Shown here in pieces: positions 34,839-44,044 of a DNA stretch of 62,568 nucleotides; the stretch's first letter is position 1, and each line of letters opens with the position of its first letter. This DNA is from an uncultured Eubacteriales bacterium (GTDB lineage Bacteria; Bacillota; Clostridia; Christensenellales; Aristaeellaceae). The stretch covers positions 1-62,568 of the forward strand of contig CACYGY010000014.1 in NCBI GenBank assembly GCA_902774025.1, given 5' to 3'. A program made the position numbers and the translations under genes. Below the pieces are notes generated by a model. The model did not search any database, was not told the DNA's origin, and saw nothing but the letters and a program-made list of their open reading frames with translations.

Positions 34839-35771
34839 TCAGTCCCTGGATGCCAGGTCAAATTCTTCAGGCCTGAAACGGGGGCATACGCTTTCCTTGG
34901 TGGCGATGACGGATGCGGCCAGACGCGCCCCGATGGCACAGCTTTCCGCCAGGTTTTTTCCATAGGTGAGGCCGATGGCCACGCCGGAGAAGAAAGCATC
35001 CCCGGCTCCGGTGGTGTCAATGACATCCACCTTCCAGGCGGGGCAGATGCCGTTCTCACCGCTCTGGCCGGTATAGACGGCTCCCTGGGCACCCATGGTT
35101 ACGATCATCCTGGGAATGGAAGCTCTCCGGGCCTTTCCGGTGATCACCGGGAGCAGCTCCTCCGGTGAAAGGCCGGTATAGTCTTCTGAAAAGAGCAGTC
35201 CGGCTTCCTGCTCATTGCAGACGATGCACCCTGTACGCTGCAGGAGATCACGGCGTTCCATGGCAATGGACATATTGGAGACCACGGCATAAATCTGCCG
35301 ATGGTATTTTTCCGCCAGGGTGAAGATCTGCTTGAGAATCGGGACGTCCATGTCGATCTCCACCACAATGCTGTCCGCTTCGGCGAAGAGCTCATCTCCG
35401 CACTCTTCCAGGATGTTCCCGATGAGACTCATGTCCGGACGGCTGGATATGGAGGAGACCACATCCCCCGCGTTATCGAAGATGGCCAGCCAGGTACCCA
35501 GGCCGTTCTCGGTGCGCCGCACATAGTCCGTGTTGACCTTGTGACGGTTCAGTTTGGCCAGAATATCCGTGCTGGTCCCGCTGTGGTCCACGACTCCCAC
35601 AAAGGTGGGGCGGAGTTCCACATTGGCGATATCCTCCACCACATTGCGGCAGACACCACCGTGGGTCTGCACCACCCTTCCCACGTTTCTGCCTGCCGGT
35701 ATGTACTGGGATATGGGATAGCCCTTGATATCAATGAATACGGAACCGATGACCACAATGCCCTTTTTCAT
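34839..35771 (-). CDS. PfkB-family carbohydrate or nucleoside kinase
   Basis: A ribokinase-like kinase of 310 residues from the chosen ATG. It has the N-terminal GSVFIDIKG strand, the GG motif (HGGVCRNVVEDIANV) and the C-terminal anion-hole signature DTTGAGDAFFSG with the catalytic aspartate. The GGVxRNxxE pattern is close to pseudouridine kinase, but no pseudouridine glycosidase gene is nearby, so the substrate stays open. The frame extends 30 codons further (to a TTG at 35861) without a ribosome site, so I use 35771. No clear promoter was found. Confidence 0.82.
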   Translation of the reverse strand: MKKGIVVIGSVFIDIKGYPISQYIPAGRNVGRVVQTHGGVCRNVVEDIANVELRPTFVGVVDHSGTSTDILAKLNRHKVNTDYVRRTENGLGTWLAIFDNAGDVVSSISSRPDMSLIGNILEECGDELFAEADSIVVEIDMDVPILKQIFTLAEKYHRQIYAVVSNMSIAMERRDLLQRTGCIVCNEQEAGLLFSEDYTGLSPEELLPVITGKARRASIPRMIVTMGAQGAVYTGQSGENGICPAWKVDVIDTTGAGDAFFSGVAIGLTYGKNLAESCAIGARLAASVIATKESVCPRFRPEEFDLASRD

Positions 35772-35926
35772 GGACCCTTCATCCCCCTGCCTGCGGCTCA
35801 GAATAGAAGATACCTGTGCATCTATTCGAGCCCGGGAGAGTAATTCCTGTTTTTTCGTCAAAAAAGGGAACCATGGGGAAAATGATGCGTCTGGAAAGGG
35901 GAAAACACAAAAGAAAGGATGAATGA

Positions 35927-36607
35927 ATGATGAAGAAATTTCTGGTGTGTCTGCTTGTGTGTGTGCTCCTGCCGGTGATGGGGATGGCGGAGACTTCCCG
36001 GATTACGGTAATGGGGAAGGCCACGGTGAGCCTGGAACCTGATCAGGCCACCCTCACGGCCTCCGTGGTGACTCAGGGGGAAAGCGCTGCGACTGCGGCC
36101 GCAGAAAATGCGGAGCATGTGACTGGCCTGCTGTCCGCCCTGAAAGCCTTTGGTCTTCAGGATGACCAGTTTACCACGGACTCCTATCAGGTCAGCACCG
36201 TCTATGACTATACCCAGGGAAACGCCCGGGCTGTGGGTTATGAAGTGCGCAACCGGATTACAGTTCATCTTACGGACATGACACAGCTGGGTGCGGTCAT
36301 TGACCTCTGCCTTACGGGAGGCGCCAATGAGATCGGCAGCATCCTCTACGCTTCCTCCCGTCTCGGAGAATGTGAGGACGAGGCACTGCACAAGGCCATC
36401 GAGGAGGGACGCCGGAGGGCGGAACTGGCGGCGGAAGCCTGCGGGCTGAAGCTGGGCGGGGTTGTTTCTGTCACAGAGTCCTACAGTTCCTACACCGGTG
36501 CCCGGTATGCCGCAGAGGACAGTCTGTACAAGAACAGCACGCAGATCTTCGCCTCGAATCTGGAAGTTTCCGCTTCTGTGGAAATGGTTTTCCAGACGGA
36601 AAACTGA
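35927..36607 (+). CDS. Secreted SIMPL-domain (DUF541) protein
   Basis: This 226-residue protein has a cleavable signal peptide (cut probably after GMA, residue 20) and one SIMPL domain, with the typical ITVMGKATVSLEPDQATLTASV start. The family includes the periplasmic BP26 and YggE proteins, linked to oxidative stress and envelope functions but of unknown mechanism. An AAAGGA site precedes the ATG; an ATG one codon later is equally possible. It shares a bidirectional terminator with the next gene. Confidence 0.87.
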   Translation: MMKKFLVCLLVCVLLPVMGMAETSRITVMGKATVSLEPDQATLTASVVTQGESAATAAAENAEHVTGLLSALKAFGLQDDQFTTDSYQVSTVYDYTQGNARAVGYEVRNRITVHLTDMTQLGAVIDLCLTGGANEIGSILYASSRLGECEDEALHKAIEEGRRRAELAAEACGLKLGGVVSVTESYSSYTGARYAAEDSLYKNSTQIFASNLEVSASVEMVFQTEN

Positions 36608-36642
36608 AAAAAAATAGGAACCGTCCCTTTGGGGACGGTTCC
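36607..36642 (-). terminator. Terminator of the FMN-binding-like gene
   Basis: GGAACCGTCCC (36617-36627) pairs perfectly with GGGACGGTTCC (36632-36642), followed by a T-rich run on the minus strand. It may also stop the convergent SIMPL transcript. Confidence 0.8.
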
Positions 36643-36656
36643 TGGTAAAGAACGGT

Positions 36657-37493
36657 TTACTGTTCGGGAGCCTTGAAGGTGATGGGGGTGGCGCCGGTCA
36701 TGGCATCCTGGGCAAGCAGGGTGATGGGAGCCACTTCATAGGACAGGGTCTCGAACTTGGCTTCGTAGCCGCTTTCGGTCTTGAAGGACAGGGTCAGGCG
36801 GTGATGTCCGTCCAGGCCGGCGGGCAGGGTGCAGGTGATGACGTTGCAGGCATCCGCCGCCATGCCGTTCACGGCATAGTTGACGCTCTGGGCACCGGTC
36901 TCATTGTCGGTGAGATAGAGCTCGGTGACGGTTTCGCCGGTCTTGTTGTAGATGGTATAGGTGGCCACATTGTCGCCGGCAGCCTTGGCGGCGGCGATGA
37001 TGCCCTTCACATAGCCCAGGGAGTCCGCCAGGGTGGCGCCGGAGACGACATCCACGAAAGCGGCAGCTTCCACATCGGCGGTGGCGGCTTCCAGCTCAGC
37101 GACGGTCTTGCCTACGGCATAGGCCTGAATGAAGTCGTAGTTGGCGGCAATCTGCACGGTGGAGCCGGAACGCTGCATGTTCAGGCTGTACAGGTCGCTG
37201 TTGGCCCGCTTGGAGCCCAGCACCTTGCCTTCGGGATAGTTCTCGCCAAAGCTCTTGTCGCTGTTGGGCACGCCCACAGCCTTCATGTCCTCGCGGTCAC
37301 CGATGAACTGGAACTCATCGATATAAGCCGCGACGATGACATCGTCCTGCACCACAGCGGTAATGACGGCAAAGCAGCCGGCACCGTGGGCAGCATAATC
37401 CACCTGGCCGATCCGGATTTCACCCTCCGCCAGAGCGGCGGTGACGCTCAGCACCATGATGAGAGCCACAAGAAGAGAAAGCAGTTTCTTCAT
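36657..37493 (-). CDS. Secreted FMN-binding-domain-like protein
   Basis: A 278-residue exported protein with a signal peptide (cut near residue 22, ALA-EG). The middle resembles the FMN-binding domain of RnfG/NqrC proteins, with the flavinylation-type motif DVVSGAT at residues 148-154. A second similar motif, DAMTGAT, lies at 263-269 near the C-terminus. In the family ApbE links FMN through phosphate to the threonine of such a motif. No ApbE gene is in the window, so covalent flavin is an inference. The ATG at 37493 follows GGAGG. It is divergent from a TetR gene. Confidence 0.72.
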   Translation of the reverse strand: MKKLLSLLVALIMVLSVTAALAEGEIRIGQVDYAAHGAGCFAVITAVVQDDVIVAAYIDEFQFIGDREDMKAVGVPNSDKSFGENYPEGKVLGSKRANSDLYSLNMQRSGSTVQIAANYDFIQAYAVGKTVAELEAATADVEAAAFVDVVSGATLADSLGYVKGIIAAAKAAGDNVATYTIYNKTGETVTELYLTDNETGAQSVNYAVNGMAADACNVITCTLPAGLDGHHRLTLSFKTESGYEAKFETLSYEVAPITLLAQDAMTGATPITFKAPEQ

Positions 37494-37519
37494 AGAGAAA
37501 AGGCCTCCGTAAACATATT

Positions 37520-37549
37520 TGCACCTTAGGTGCAGTTGCGAAGAGTATA
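37520..37549 (-). promoter_or_regulatory. Promoter and palindromic site upstream of the FMN-binding-like gene
   Basis: A TATACT -10 (37549-37544) is followed by a perfect palindrome TGCACCT-T-AGGTGCA (37520-37534) just past the predicted transcript start. The -35 is weak (TGTTGA at 17 bp). The palindrome is a candidate operator for the divergent TetR regulator. Confidence 0.5.
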
Positions 37550-37590
37550 ACAGAGACGACCGGGGATCAACAGACAAAGGAAGGCTTCCT

Positions 37591-37609
37591 GTCGACTGAA
37601 AGTGTCGAC
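37591..37609. repeat. Paired GTCGAC palindromes between the divergent genes
   Basis: GTCGAC occurs at 37591-37596 and 37604-37609, 13 bp apart, in the TetR-FMN gene interval. It may be a second regulator site or chance. Confidence 0.35.
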
Positions 37610-37689
37610 TGCGGAAATGCGTGATAAACAGGAAAAGAAAGTCTTGCCTGAAGGCTGTTTGTCAGGGTTGCCCGGTGGAGAGGGAAAGC

Positions 37690-38253
37690 ATGGACAGAAG
37701 ACTTCGCTCATCCGTCATGACGGGGCAGAAACTGCAGGATGCCCTGATCGAAATGCTGCGGGAAATGCCCTTTGAGAGAATCACGGTCAGCGCCCTGACA
37801 AGGCGGGCAGGCATTAACCGCACGACCTTCTATCTGCTCTACGGTTCCATCCATGAACTGCTGGAAACCACATGGCGGGAGATGGTGGAAAAAGCCCTGC
37901 AGGGTCTGGAACCGGATATGTTCACAGGGAAGGGACGTGAATGGTTTATCCGCTGGTTTGCCTCCCTGATGGAAAGAATTCAGACGGTCCGTCTCTTTTT
38001 CGGCATTCCGGGTTTCAACCCCTATGAGAGTATCCATCTTGTGTTTCATGCAATGATTGAAAACCACATGCCGGATTGCAGGGGGGAGGAGGACGAAAAC
38101 CGGAAAAGGGTGGCGGCCCGGGTTTATGAATCCCTGGTCCTTGCCATTATCCGTCTCTGGCTGGAACGGGATGGAAAGACGACTCCGGAGGATGCCTGGA
38201 GAATCGGGAATCTCTGTGTGGAGAAGGGACTGATTGCCCTTGTGGAAAACTGA
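37690..38253 (+). CDS. TetR-family transcription regulator
   Basis: A 187-residue TetR-type regulator. The N-terminal helix-turn-helix is clear (ITVSALTRRAGINRTTFYLLYGSIHELLE, about residues 31-59). The rest is the helical ligand-binding and dimerisation domain, of the group with a TetR_C_33-like tail. The ATG at 37690 follows GAGAGGG. It is divergent from the FMN-binding-like gene, and palindromes lie between them, so it probably controls that gene and itself. The ligand is unknown. Confidence 0.88.
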   Translation: MDRRLRSSVMTGQKLQDALIEMLREMPFERITVSALTRRAGINRTTFYLLYGSIHELLETTWREMVEKALQGLEPDMFTGKGREWFIRWFASLMERIQTVRLFFGIPGFNPYESIHLVFHAMIENHMPDCRGEEDENRKRVAARVYESLVLAIIRLWLERDGKTTPEDAWRIGNLCVEKGLIALVEN

Positions 38254-38257
38254 ACGC

Positions 38258-38287
38258 AAAAAGGACCTGCCCGGCGGGCAGGTCCTT
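38258..38287. terminator. Bidirectional terminator between tetR and htrA genes
   Basis: AAGGACCTGCCC (38261-38272) pairs perfectly with GGGCAGGTCCTT (38276-38287). The minus strand gives a T-run, so it mainly serves the HtrA gene. Confidence 0.8.
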
Positions 38288-38294
38288 CATGGTT

Positions 38295-39548
38295 TTACTG
38301 AGCCACGGAATCCACAATGGCAAGGGTGACGGTGAAGTCCAGATATTCGCCTTCCTTCAGTTCGGAGACGTCTTTGGCTTCCGCCATGTTCTCAATCCGG
38401 AAAACCTTGACCTTCAGCGTGTCCCCCTCCTTGTGCTGGGCGACGATCTCTTGAAGCTGTGTGACGGTGGTGATCACGGTGTCGTCCAGGTCCACGATGA
38501 TGTCACCGGCCTTGATGCCGGCAGCGGCAGCGGGACCGTTGTCATCCGTGCTGTCCACGTACACTCCATTGGGGAGGATGCCGGAAAGAATGAGACTGGA
38601 GCCGGGATTGAGGGATTTCACGGTGACACCCAGGCGAGGCTTGCCTTTCAGCCCGTTCCTGGATTCCTGATCAGCTTCGCTCCTGGAATCCTTCCCGGCC
38701 TCGTCCTTGGACTCCGCCGTGGTCTCAACCTTGGCCTTCAGCGCTTCCTCAATGATGGGCTTGGCGGCGTTGATGGGGATGCACATGCCGATGCCCTCAG
38801 CCACGGCGCCGGAGTAGAACTGACCGCTGTATTTCAGCGTGGGGATACCCACCAGTTCTCCGGTGACGGAGAACATGCCGCCGCCGGAGATGCCCTTGTT
38901 GATGGCGGCGTCCGTCTGGATCATGCTGTTGACCACGGCTTCCCTGCGTCCGTACCTGTCATAGGTGTAGGATTTGTAACCACGGTCCAGTGCGGAGACG
39001 ACGCCCACGGTTACGGACTTGGAAAAGCTCAGGGCATTCCCGATGCAGATGGCCCAGTCACCCACCTGCAGGCTGTCGCTGTCGCCCAGTTTCACAGGCG
39101 CGATGTCCAGTGCCGGCACATAGAGCACAGCCACGTCCACAGACTCGTCATAGCCGGCCACCTGGGCGTCGTACAGGGTCGGATCTTCACTGTCTTCCCT
39201 GTACACGCTGATCTTCAGGGAAGAGGCGCCTTCCACCACATGGTAGTTGGTGAGAACATAGTGATCTGCGATCACCACACCGGAACCGCTGGAAGCCTGA
39301 ACCTCCTCAGCCTGTTCCCGGTTGCCGAAGCCGTAGCCGAAATAGCTGTAGCGGACACTCTGATAGTTCCGGACGCCGACCACCGAATCCCGTACCTGGG
39401 AAATCGCCTCGGTGAAGGGCGATGTCACAACAACCTTATCCTCAGCGTTTGCGTTGCTCTGTGTTGCGGCACCAACGCCGGCGCCCAGCATGACGCAGAC
39501 AGCCATCATGGCGATTACTTTCAGATACGTATTTTTTGACCACTTCAT
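38295..39548 (-). CDS. HtrA/DegP-like serine protease with PDZ domain
   Basis: A 417-residue S1C protease exported by an N-terminal signal anchor (about residues 8-28). The catalytic triad is visible: H103 (TNYHVVEG), D138 (ESVDVAVL) and S221 (NKGISGGGMF). The residue before the nucleophile is Ile instead of the usual Asn. A charged linker (about 280-310) leads to one PDZ domain. It degrades or refolds damaged surface proteins. The ATG at 39548 follows AAGGAGG. A close paralogue without the catalytic histidine is encoded at 47796. A TATACT -10 lies at 39613-39608 with a poor -35. Confidence 0.9.
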   Translation of the reverse strand: MKWSKNTYLKVIAMMAVCVMLGAGVGAATQSNANAEDKVVVTSPFTEAISQVRDSVVGVRNYQSVRYSYFGYGFGNREQAEEVQASSGSGVVIADHYVLTNYHVVEGASSLKISVYREDSEDPTLYDAQVAGYDESVDVAVLYVPALDIAPVKLGDSDSLQVGDWAICIGNALSFSKSVTVGVVSALDRGYKSYTYDRYGRREAVVNSMIQTDAAINKGISGGGMFSVTGELVGIPTLKYSGQFYSGAVAEGIGMCIPINAAKPIIEEALKAKVETTAESKDEAGKDSRSEADQESRNGLKGKPRLGVTVKSLNPGSSLILSGILPNGVYVDSTDDNGPAAAAGIKAGDIIVDLDDTVITTVTQLQEIVAQHKEGDTLKVKVFRIENMAEAKDVSELKEGEYLDFTVTLAIVDSVAQ

Positions 39549-39684
39549 ATGGATGCCTCCTTGCCAAGCAATCATCTGCCGGAAGCCTCTCTCGCTTCCG
39601 CAGTGTGAGTATAACCGCAGATTTTAACAGATGTATGAACAGACTGTGAATGTTTTTGAAGGAACTGTAAAACCCCCAGGATCG

Positions 39685-39713
39685 TTGTGAACAGGGGATA
39701 CGCATGATACAAT
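39685..39713 (+). promoter_or_regulatory. Promoter of the two glycosidase genes
   Basis: TTGTGA (39685-39690), a 17-bp spacer and TACAAT (39708-39713), about 22 nt before the ATG at 39736. Confidence 0.65.
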
Positions 39714-39735
39714 CCTGAAAAAAGGAGGCGTGTCC

Positions 39736-41703
39736 ATGAATCTGCAGATCACCCGAAGCAGGCTGACGGAAGGCGTCGGCATGGAGGAAAACATACTGGT
39801 CCTGCCCCCGGAGGGAGGAGGGATTCTTCTGCCGGAAATCGCCCGGAGCAGGGAACGGTGGCTGAACCTTCACATGGAGGTCCTGGGCCCCTGGTCTCAG
39901 GCTTTTGAGCTGCGCCTGTACGCGACGGAGGAAGAGCCCAGGGTGATCATCCGCTTCGGACTCCTTCCCCGTTTTCGCACCTGTGTGGCCCTGGACCTGA
40001 ACTGGATGGACGGTCACATTCTTTTCCCGGGACACAGGCCGGGCTGCCAGAAAATCGTGGTGCACGGGTCCCGGATCTGCCGGGATGAAATCCGGAAGGC
40101 GGAAATGGTGAGCATGCCCTCCGAGGGAGAGATTCGTCTGTTTCTGGGGCAGGCCGCCCTGGAGGATGCGCCCGGAGCCCCGGAAATGCCGGAGGCGGAA
40201 TGCCTGATCGATGAGATGGGCCAGTGGACGGGAAAGGGATGGGACCGCTGCAAGGATCTGCAGACCATGACGGAAAGGATGCGAAGGGAGGCGGACAGGG
40301 AGGCTGCCTATCCCGAAAGCACATGGTCCCCCTACGGCGGGGACAGAAGGTATGTCCTGAGGGAGGGTACCGGTTTTTTCAGCCGGGAGCGGAAGGACGG
40401 ACGGTGGCATCTCACGGATCCTGAGGGGAATGCGTTTTTCAGCATGGGACCGGACTGTGTCGTCTCCCGGTGCGATGCCAGGATTGACGGCATGGAAGCC
40501 TGGCTGTCTCCGCTTCCGGAGGAGAAGGAATACCCGGAACTGTATGCAGGGCGGGAACCTTTCGGGGAATCGGGAAGGGAAGCGCGGCTTTTCTCCTACG
40601 AGCGGTGGAATCTGATGCGCTCTTTCGGGGCAGACTGGGAAGAAAAGTGGCGGCGGATGACCGTGGGGCAGCTGAAGCGCATGGGCATGAACTCCCTGGG
40701 CAACTGGTCGGACCCCGCTCTGTTTGGTGCCATGCCCTATGTGACCAGTCTTCCCCGGTTTCCGGATACGAAGCACCGGATTTTCAGGGACTTCCCGGAT
40801 GTACTCAGCGAGGAATACCGCCGGGACGCACAGGTCTGTGCCCGGGCGCTTGAGGCCCGAAAGGATGACCCCTGGATGATCGGGTATTTTCTCAGGAACG
40901 AACCGGCCTGGGCCTTTGTGGACAACCTGATCCTGGCGGAGGAAGTTCTGCGGGATCCGGAGGACAGTGCCTGCAAGCGGGAACTCATGGCCTTTCTCCG
41001 GGAAAAATACGGAACGCCGCAGGCGCTGTCGCTTGCATGGGAGCATCCCGTCCATACCTTTGAGGAACTGGAAAGGGGGGTGGAGCATGCTTCCTCCTTC
41101 TCTCTTCAGGCCAGGGAGGATCTGAGAACCTTTTCCGCGCGTCTGGTACGGGCCTACATGACTATTCCCTGCCAGGCCTGCAGGCAGGTGGACGGGAATC
41201 ACATGATCCTGGGCATGCGCTGGGCCTGGATCTCCGATCCGCTTCTGGTGGAGGGCTGGGAAGCCTTTGATGTGTTCTCCATCAACTGTTACGCGGTGGA
41301 TCCCACCCCCGCACTGGAGCGGGTACGGGAACTCGGGGTGGACCTGCCCGTCATGGTGGGGGAATTTCACTTCGGCGCAAGGGATGCAGGCCTTCCCGCC
41401 ACAGGCCTGGAGGCGGTCAGGGATCAGGCGGACAGAGGCCGGGCATACCGGTATTATCTGGAGCGCGTGGCGGCCCATCCCCTGGGAGCGGGAGCCCACT
41501 GGTTCCAGTGCTATGATCAGTTTGCCCTGGGTCGGTTTGACGGGGAAAACTACAATATCGGACTGTTTGACGTGACTTTCCGGCCGTACCCGGCCCTGGC
41601 GGAGGCTTCCCGGAAAACCGCGGAGCGTGTCTACGCCCTGCGTATGGGGACCGAAGCGCCTTTCGGGGAAAAGCCGGATTCCAGACCCATGATTGCCTAC
41701 TGA
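39736..41703 (+). CDS. GH-A clan glycoside hydrolase resembling GH50
   Basis: This 655-residue protein has an N-terminal beta-rich domain and a C-terminal (beta/alpha)8-barrel of clan GH-A. The barrel begins after LTDPEGNAFFSMGPDC. The likely acid/base glutamate is in FLRNEPAW (about residue 389) and the nucleophile in VMVGEFHFGA (about 543). The ending HWFQCYDQFALGRFDGENYNIGLFDV closely resembles GH50 beta-agarases. No signal peptide is visible, so it would act on imported oligosaccharides. An agar diet is unlikely to be the point; a beta-galactoside or related plant glycan is more plausible. AAAGGAGG lies seven bases before the ATG. A GH2 gene follows 13 bp later. Confidence 0.78.
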   Translation: MNLQITRSRLTEGVGMEENILVLPPEGGGILLPEIARSRERWLNLHMEVLGPWSQAFELRLYATEEEPRVIIRFGLLPRFRTCVALDLNWMDGHILFPGHRPGCQKIVVHGSRICRDEIRKAEMVSMPSEGEIRLFLGQAALEDAPGAPEMPEAECLIDEMGQWTGKGWDRCKDLQTMTERMRREADREAAYPESTWSPYGGDRRYVLREGTGFFSRERKDGRWHLTDPEGNAFFSMGPDCVVSRCDARIDGMEAWLSPLPEEKEYPELYAGREPFGESGREARLFSYERWNLMRSFGADWEEKWRRMTVGQLKRMGMNSLGNWSDPALFGAMPYVTSLPRFPDTKHRIFRDFPDVLSEEYRRDAQVCARALEARKDDPWMIGYFLRNEPAWAFVDNLILAEEVLRDPEDSACKRELMAFLREKYGTPQALSLAWEHPVHTFEELERGVEHASSFSLQAREDLRTFSARLVRAYMTIPCQACRQVDGNHMILGMRWAWISDPLLVEGWEAFDVFSINCYAVDPTPALERVRELGVDLPVMVGEFHFGARDAGLPATGLEAVRDQADRGRAYRYYLERVAAHPLGAGAHWFQCYDQFALGRFDGENYNIGLFDVTFRPYPALAEASRKTAERVYALRMGTEAPFGEKPDSRPMIAY

Positions 41704-41716
41704 GAGGAGGATGTAT

Positions 41717-43990
41717 ATGGCGGAGCGGGTCAGACTGTGGGAGGATTGGAAGTTTCATCTGGGGGATGTGGCGGACGGAGGCTTTATGGGCATGGATGAC
41801 AGGGCCTGGCGGACCGTCTGCCTTCCCCATGACTGGGCGGTGGAGCATCCCTTTGACATTTCCCATGCCAGCGGTACGGGATATCTGCCCGGAGGCACGG
41901 CCTGGTACCGGAAGCATTTTACGCTGCCTGAGGAAACCGTAGGGAAACGGGTTCGGATGACCTTTCAGGGCATCTACAAGCATGCCCGCGTTTATGTGAA
42001 CAGCCATTTTCTGGGCAGTCACGCCTGCGGCTATACTTCCTTTACAATGGACCTGACTCCCTTTGTCCGTCCCGGAGAAAATGTCATTGCCGTCCGGGTG
42101 GAGCATGAGGAGGTGGCGGACAGCCGCTGGTACACAGTCAGCGGCATGGACCGGGATGTCCTCATGAACATCACGGAGATGAATGCTTTTGAGCAGGATG
42201 GGATTTTCGTCACTACCGAATCCCTGGAACCGGACAGGGCCTGTCTTCGGATCCGCAGTGAAATCCTGGGAGAGGGCCGGTGTGTCTGCACGCTCAGGGA
42301 AGAGGGACGGATCGTTGCCGAGTCTGAAGACGGTGGGACAGGAGAAAGCCGGATGGAAATCAGGGCTCCCCGCCTGTGGCATCCGGACCATCCCTTCCTG
42401 TATGACCTGGAAGCCCGGCTTCTGGACGGGGATGGCCGGGTGATGGACACGGAACATCTTTCCGTGGGCATCCGCGCCTTCCGCTTTGATCCCCGGGAAG
42501 GGCTGATCTTCAACGGCGAACCCCTGAAGATCCGGGGGGTCTGTGTTCATCATGACGCAGGCTGCCTGGGGGCGGCCGTGCCGGAATGCGTATGGAGGAG
42601 AAGGCTGGAAAAGCTGAAGGCCTGCGGATGCAATGCCATCCGGACGGCCCACAATCCTCCGGATCCGGGTCTTCTCCATCTGTGCGACGCCATGGGTTTC
42701 CTGGTCATGGACGAGGCCTTTGACGAATGGGAGGGGATCAAGAACAAGTGGTGGCAGGGACACAATGTGTATCCCCCGAAGCATTTCGGCTACGGGGAGG
42801 ACTTCCCGGAATGGCATGTGAGGGACCTGACCGGCATGGTTCGCCGGGACCGGAATCATCCCTCCATTCTGCTCTGGTCCATCGGCAATGAGATTGACTA
42901 TCCCAACGACCCCTATGTGACGCCCCTGTTCCGTGAGGTTCTGGGAAACAATGATGCCGGCAAGCCCGCGGCGGAGCGGGTGTATGATCCCCGCAAACCC
43001 GACGCGGGGCGCCTGGTCACGGTGGCACGGGAACTGGTGGATCTTGTGCACGCAGTGGATGACAGCCGGCCTGTGACCTCCGCCATGTCCTTCCCGGAAC
43101 TCAGCAACCGCACAGGATTTGCGGATACGCTGGATCTGAGCGGATATAATTACCGGGAGCAGTTCTATGATGAGGATCACCGTCTCTATCCGGACCGGCC
43201 GATTCTGGGCAGCGAGAACAGCCACGCGCCGGAGGCCTGGTACGCCGCTGAGGACAGGAAATTCATCGCCGGACAGTTTCTCTGGACCGGTGTGGACTTC
43301 CTGGGCGAGTGCCGGGGATGGCCGGTGCGCATCAGCCAGGCAGGCATGCTGAACCTGGCGGGGTTTGAAAAGCCTCTGTATTATCAGCGCAGAGCTCTGT
43401 GGACCCGACAGCCCTTTGTCCGCATCGCTGTGGGAGAGGGCGAAAGTGAACGCCATGGAGTCTGGGATGAGCATTTCCGCTGGTCCGGCTCTCCCGGGGA
43501 AGCGCGCCGGGTCAGCCTGTACACGAATCAGAGCCACTGCCGCCTTTTCCTCAACGGCCGCCTGGTGGGCGAAAAGGATATCGGTCCCCGGGACGGGTGC
43601 CGGGCGGTGTTTGAGATTCCCTATGAGGAGGGAGAGCTTGAGGCTGTGGCAGGTGACGCGAGGGATCAGCTGCGCACCACGGAGGCGGCGGAGAGAATCA
43701 GTCTCAACGCGCTGAAGGACGGAAACATCTTCCAGGTGGAACTTGAGCTGCAGGACATGCAAGGCCAGGCGGCAAAGGACGAGGATGTGTTCGCGCAGGT
43801 CCTGGGAGACGCTGAGATACTGGGCATGGAGAACGGAAAGCCGGATGATCTCCTGCCCTATCCGGAAAAGCACCGCATGACATGGGACGGGCGCCTGATC
43901 CTGTATCTGCGGGTCCGGAGCACGTCACAGCTTTTTGTCTGGACCCGCTCCGGGCTTACGGAAACCGTGGGTCTTGAGATGGAAGAATGA
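41717..43990 (+). CDS. GH2 beta-galactosidase-type glycoside hydrolase
   Basis: A 757-residue GH2 enzyme with the sugar-binding jelly roll (PHDWAVEHPF, YRKHFTLP), immunoglobulin-like domain, and TIM barrel. The acid/base glutamate is in SIGNEIDY (about residue 392) and the nucleophile in ILGSENSH (about 500). The barrel entry RTAHNPPDPGLLHLCDAMGFLVMDEAFDEW is typical. It lacks a signal peptide, so it acts inside the cell. The ATG at 41717 follows GAGGAGG at six bases. It is co-transcribed with the GH50-like gene and is convergent with a sugar ABC transporter. Beta-galactosidase is the best guess; glucuronidase or mannosidase are less likely. Confidence 0.9.
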   Translation: MAERVRLWEDWKFHLGDVADGGFMGMDDRAWRTVCLPHDWAVEHPFDISHASGTGYLPGGTAWYRKHFTLPEETVGKRVRMTFQGIYKHARVYVNSHFLGSHACGYTSFTMDLTPFVRPGENVIAVRVEHEEVADSRWYTVSGMDRDVLMNITEMNAFEQDGIFVTTESLEPDRACLRIRSEILGEGRCVCTLREEGRIVAESEDGGTGESRMEIRAPRLWHPDHPFLYDLEARLLDGDGRVMDTEHLSVGIRAFRFDPREGLIFNGEPLKIRGVCVHHDAGCLGAAVPECVWRRRLEKLKACGCNAIRTAHNPPDPGLLHLCDAMGFLVMDEAFDEWEGIKNKWWQGHNVYPPKHFGYGEDFPEWHVRDLTGMVRRDRNHPSILLWSIGNEIDYPNDPYVTPLFREVLGNNDAGKPAAERVYDPRKPDAGRLVTVARELVDLVHAVDDSRPVTSAMSFPELSNRTGFADTLDLSGYNYREQFYDEDHRLYPDRPILGSENSHAPEAWYAAEDRKFIAGQFLWTGVDFLGECRGWPVRISQAGMLNLAGFEKPLYYQRRALWTRQPFVRIAVGEGESERHGVWDEHFRWSGSPGEARRVSLYTNQSHCRLFLNGRLVGEKDIGPRDGCRAVFEIPYEEGELEAVAGDARDQLRTTEAAERISLNALKDGNIFQVELELQDMQGQAAKDEDVFAQVLGDAEILGMENGKPDDLLPYPEKHRMTWDGRLILYLRVRSTSQLFVWTRSGLTETVGLEMEE

Positions 43991-43995
43991 AACAG

Positions 43996-44030
43996 AAAAA
44001 GGACCGCTGCCCGGCAGGGCGGCGGTCCTT
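43996..44030. terminator. Bidirectional terminator between the GH2 and transporter genes
   Basis: AAGGACCGC (43999-44007) pairs with GCGGTCCTT (44022-44030), with an inner GCCC/GGGC stem. Confidence 0.8.
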
Positions 44031-44044
44031 CTCCTTAAAAGGGA

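Noticed and set aside
34839..35861. Starting the PfkB kinase at the TTG at 35861
   Set aside because: It would add 30 residues but has no ribosome site, and the family alignment begins at the ATG at 35771.
41417..43873. 818-codon minus-strand open frame opposite the GH2 gene
   Set aside because: Shadow of a confident GH2 gene and crosses the gene boundary with the GH50-like gene; no motif.
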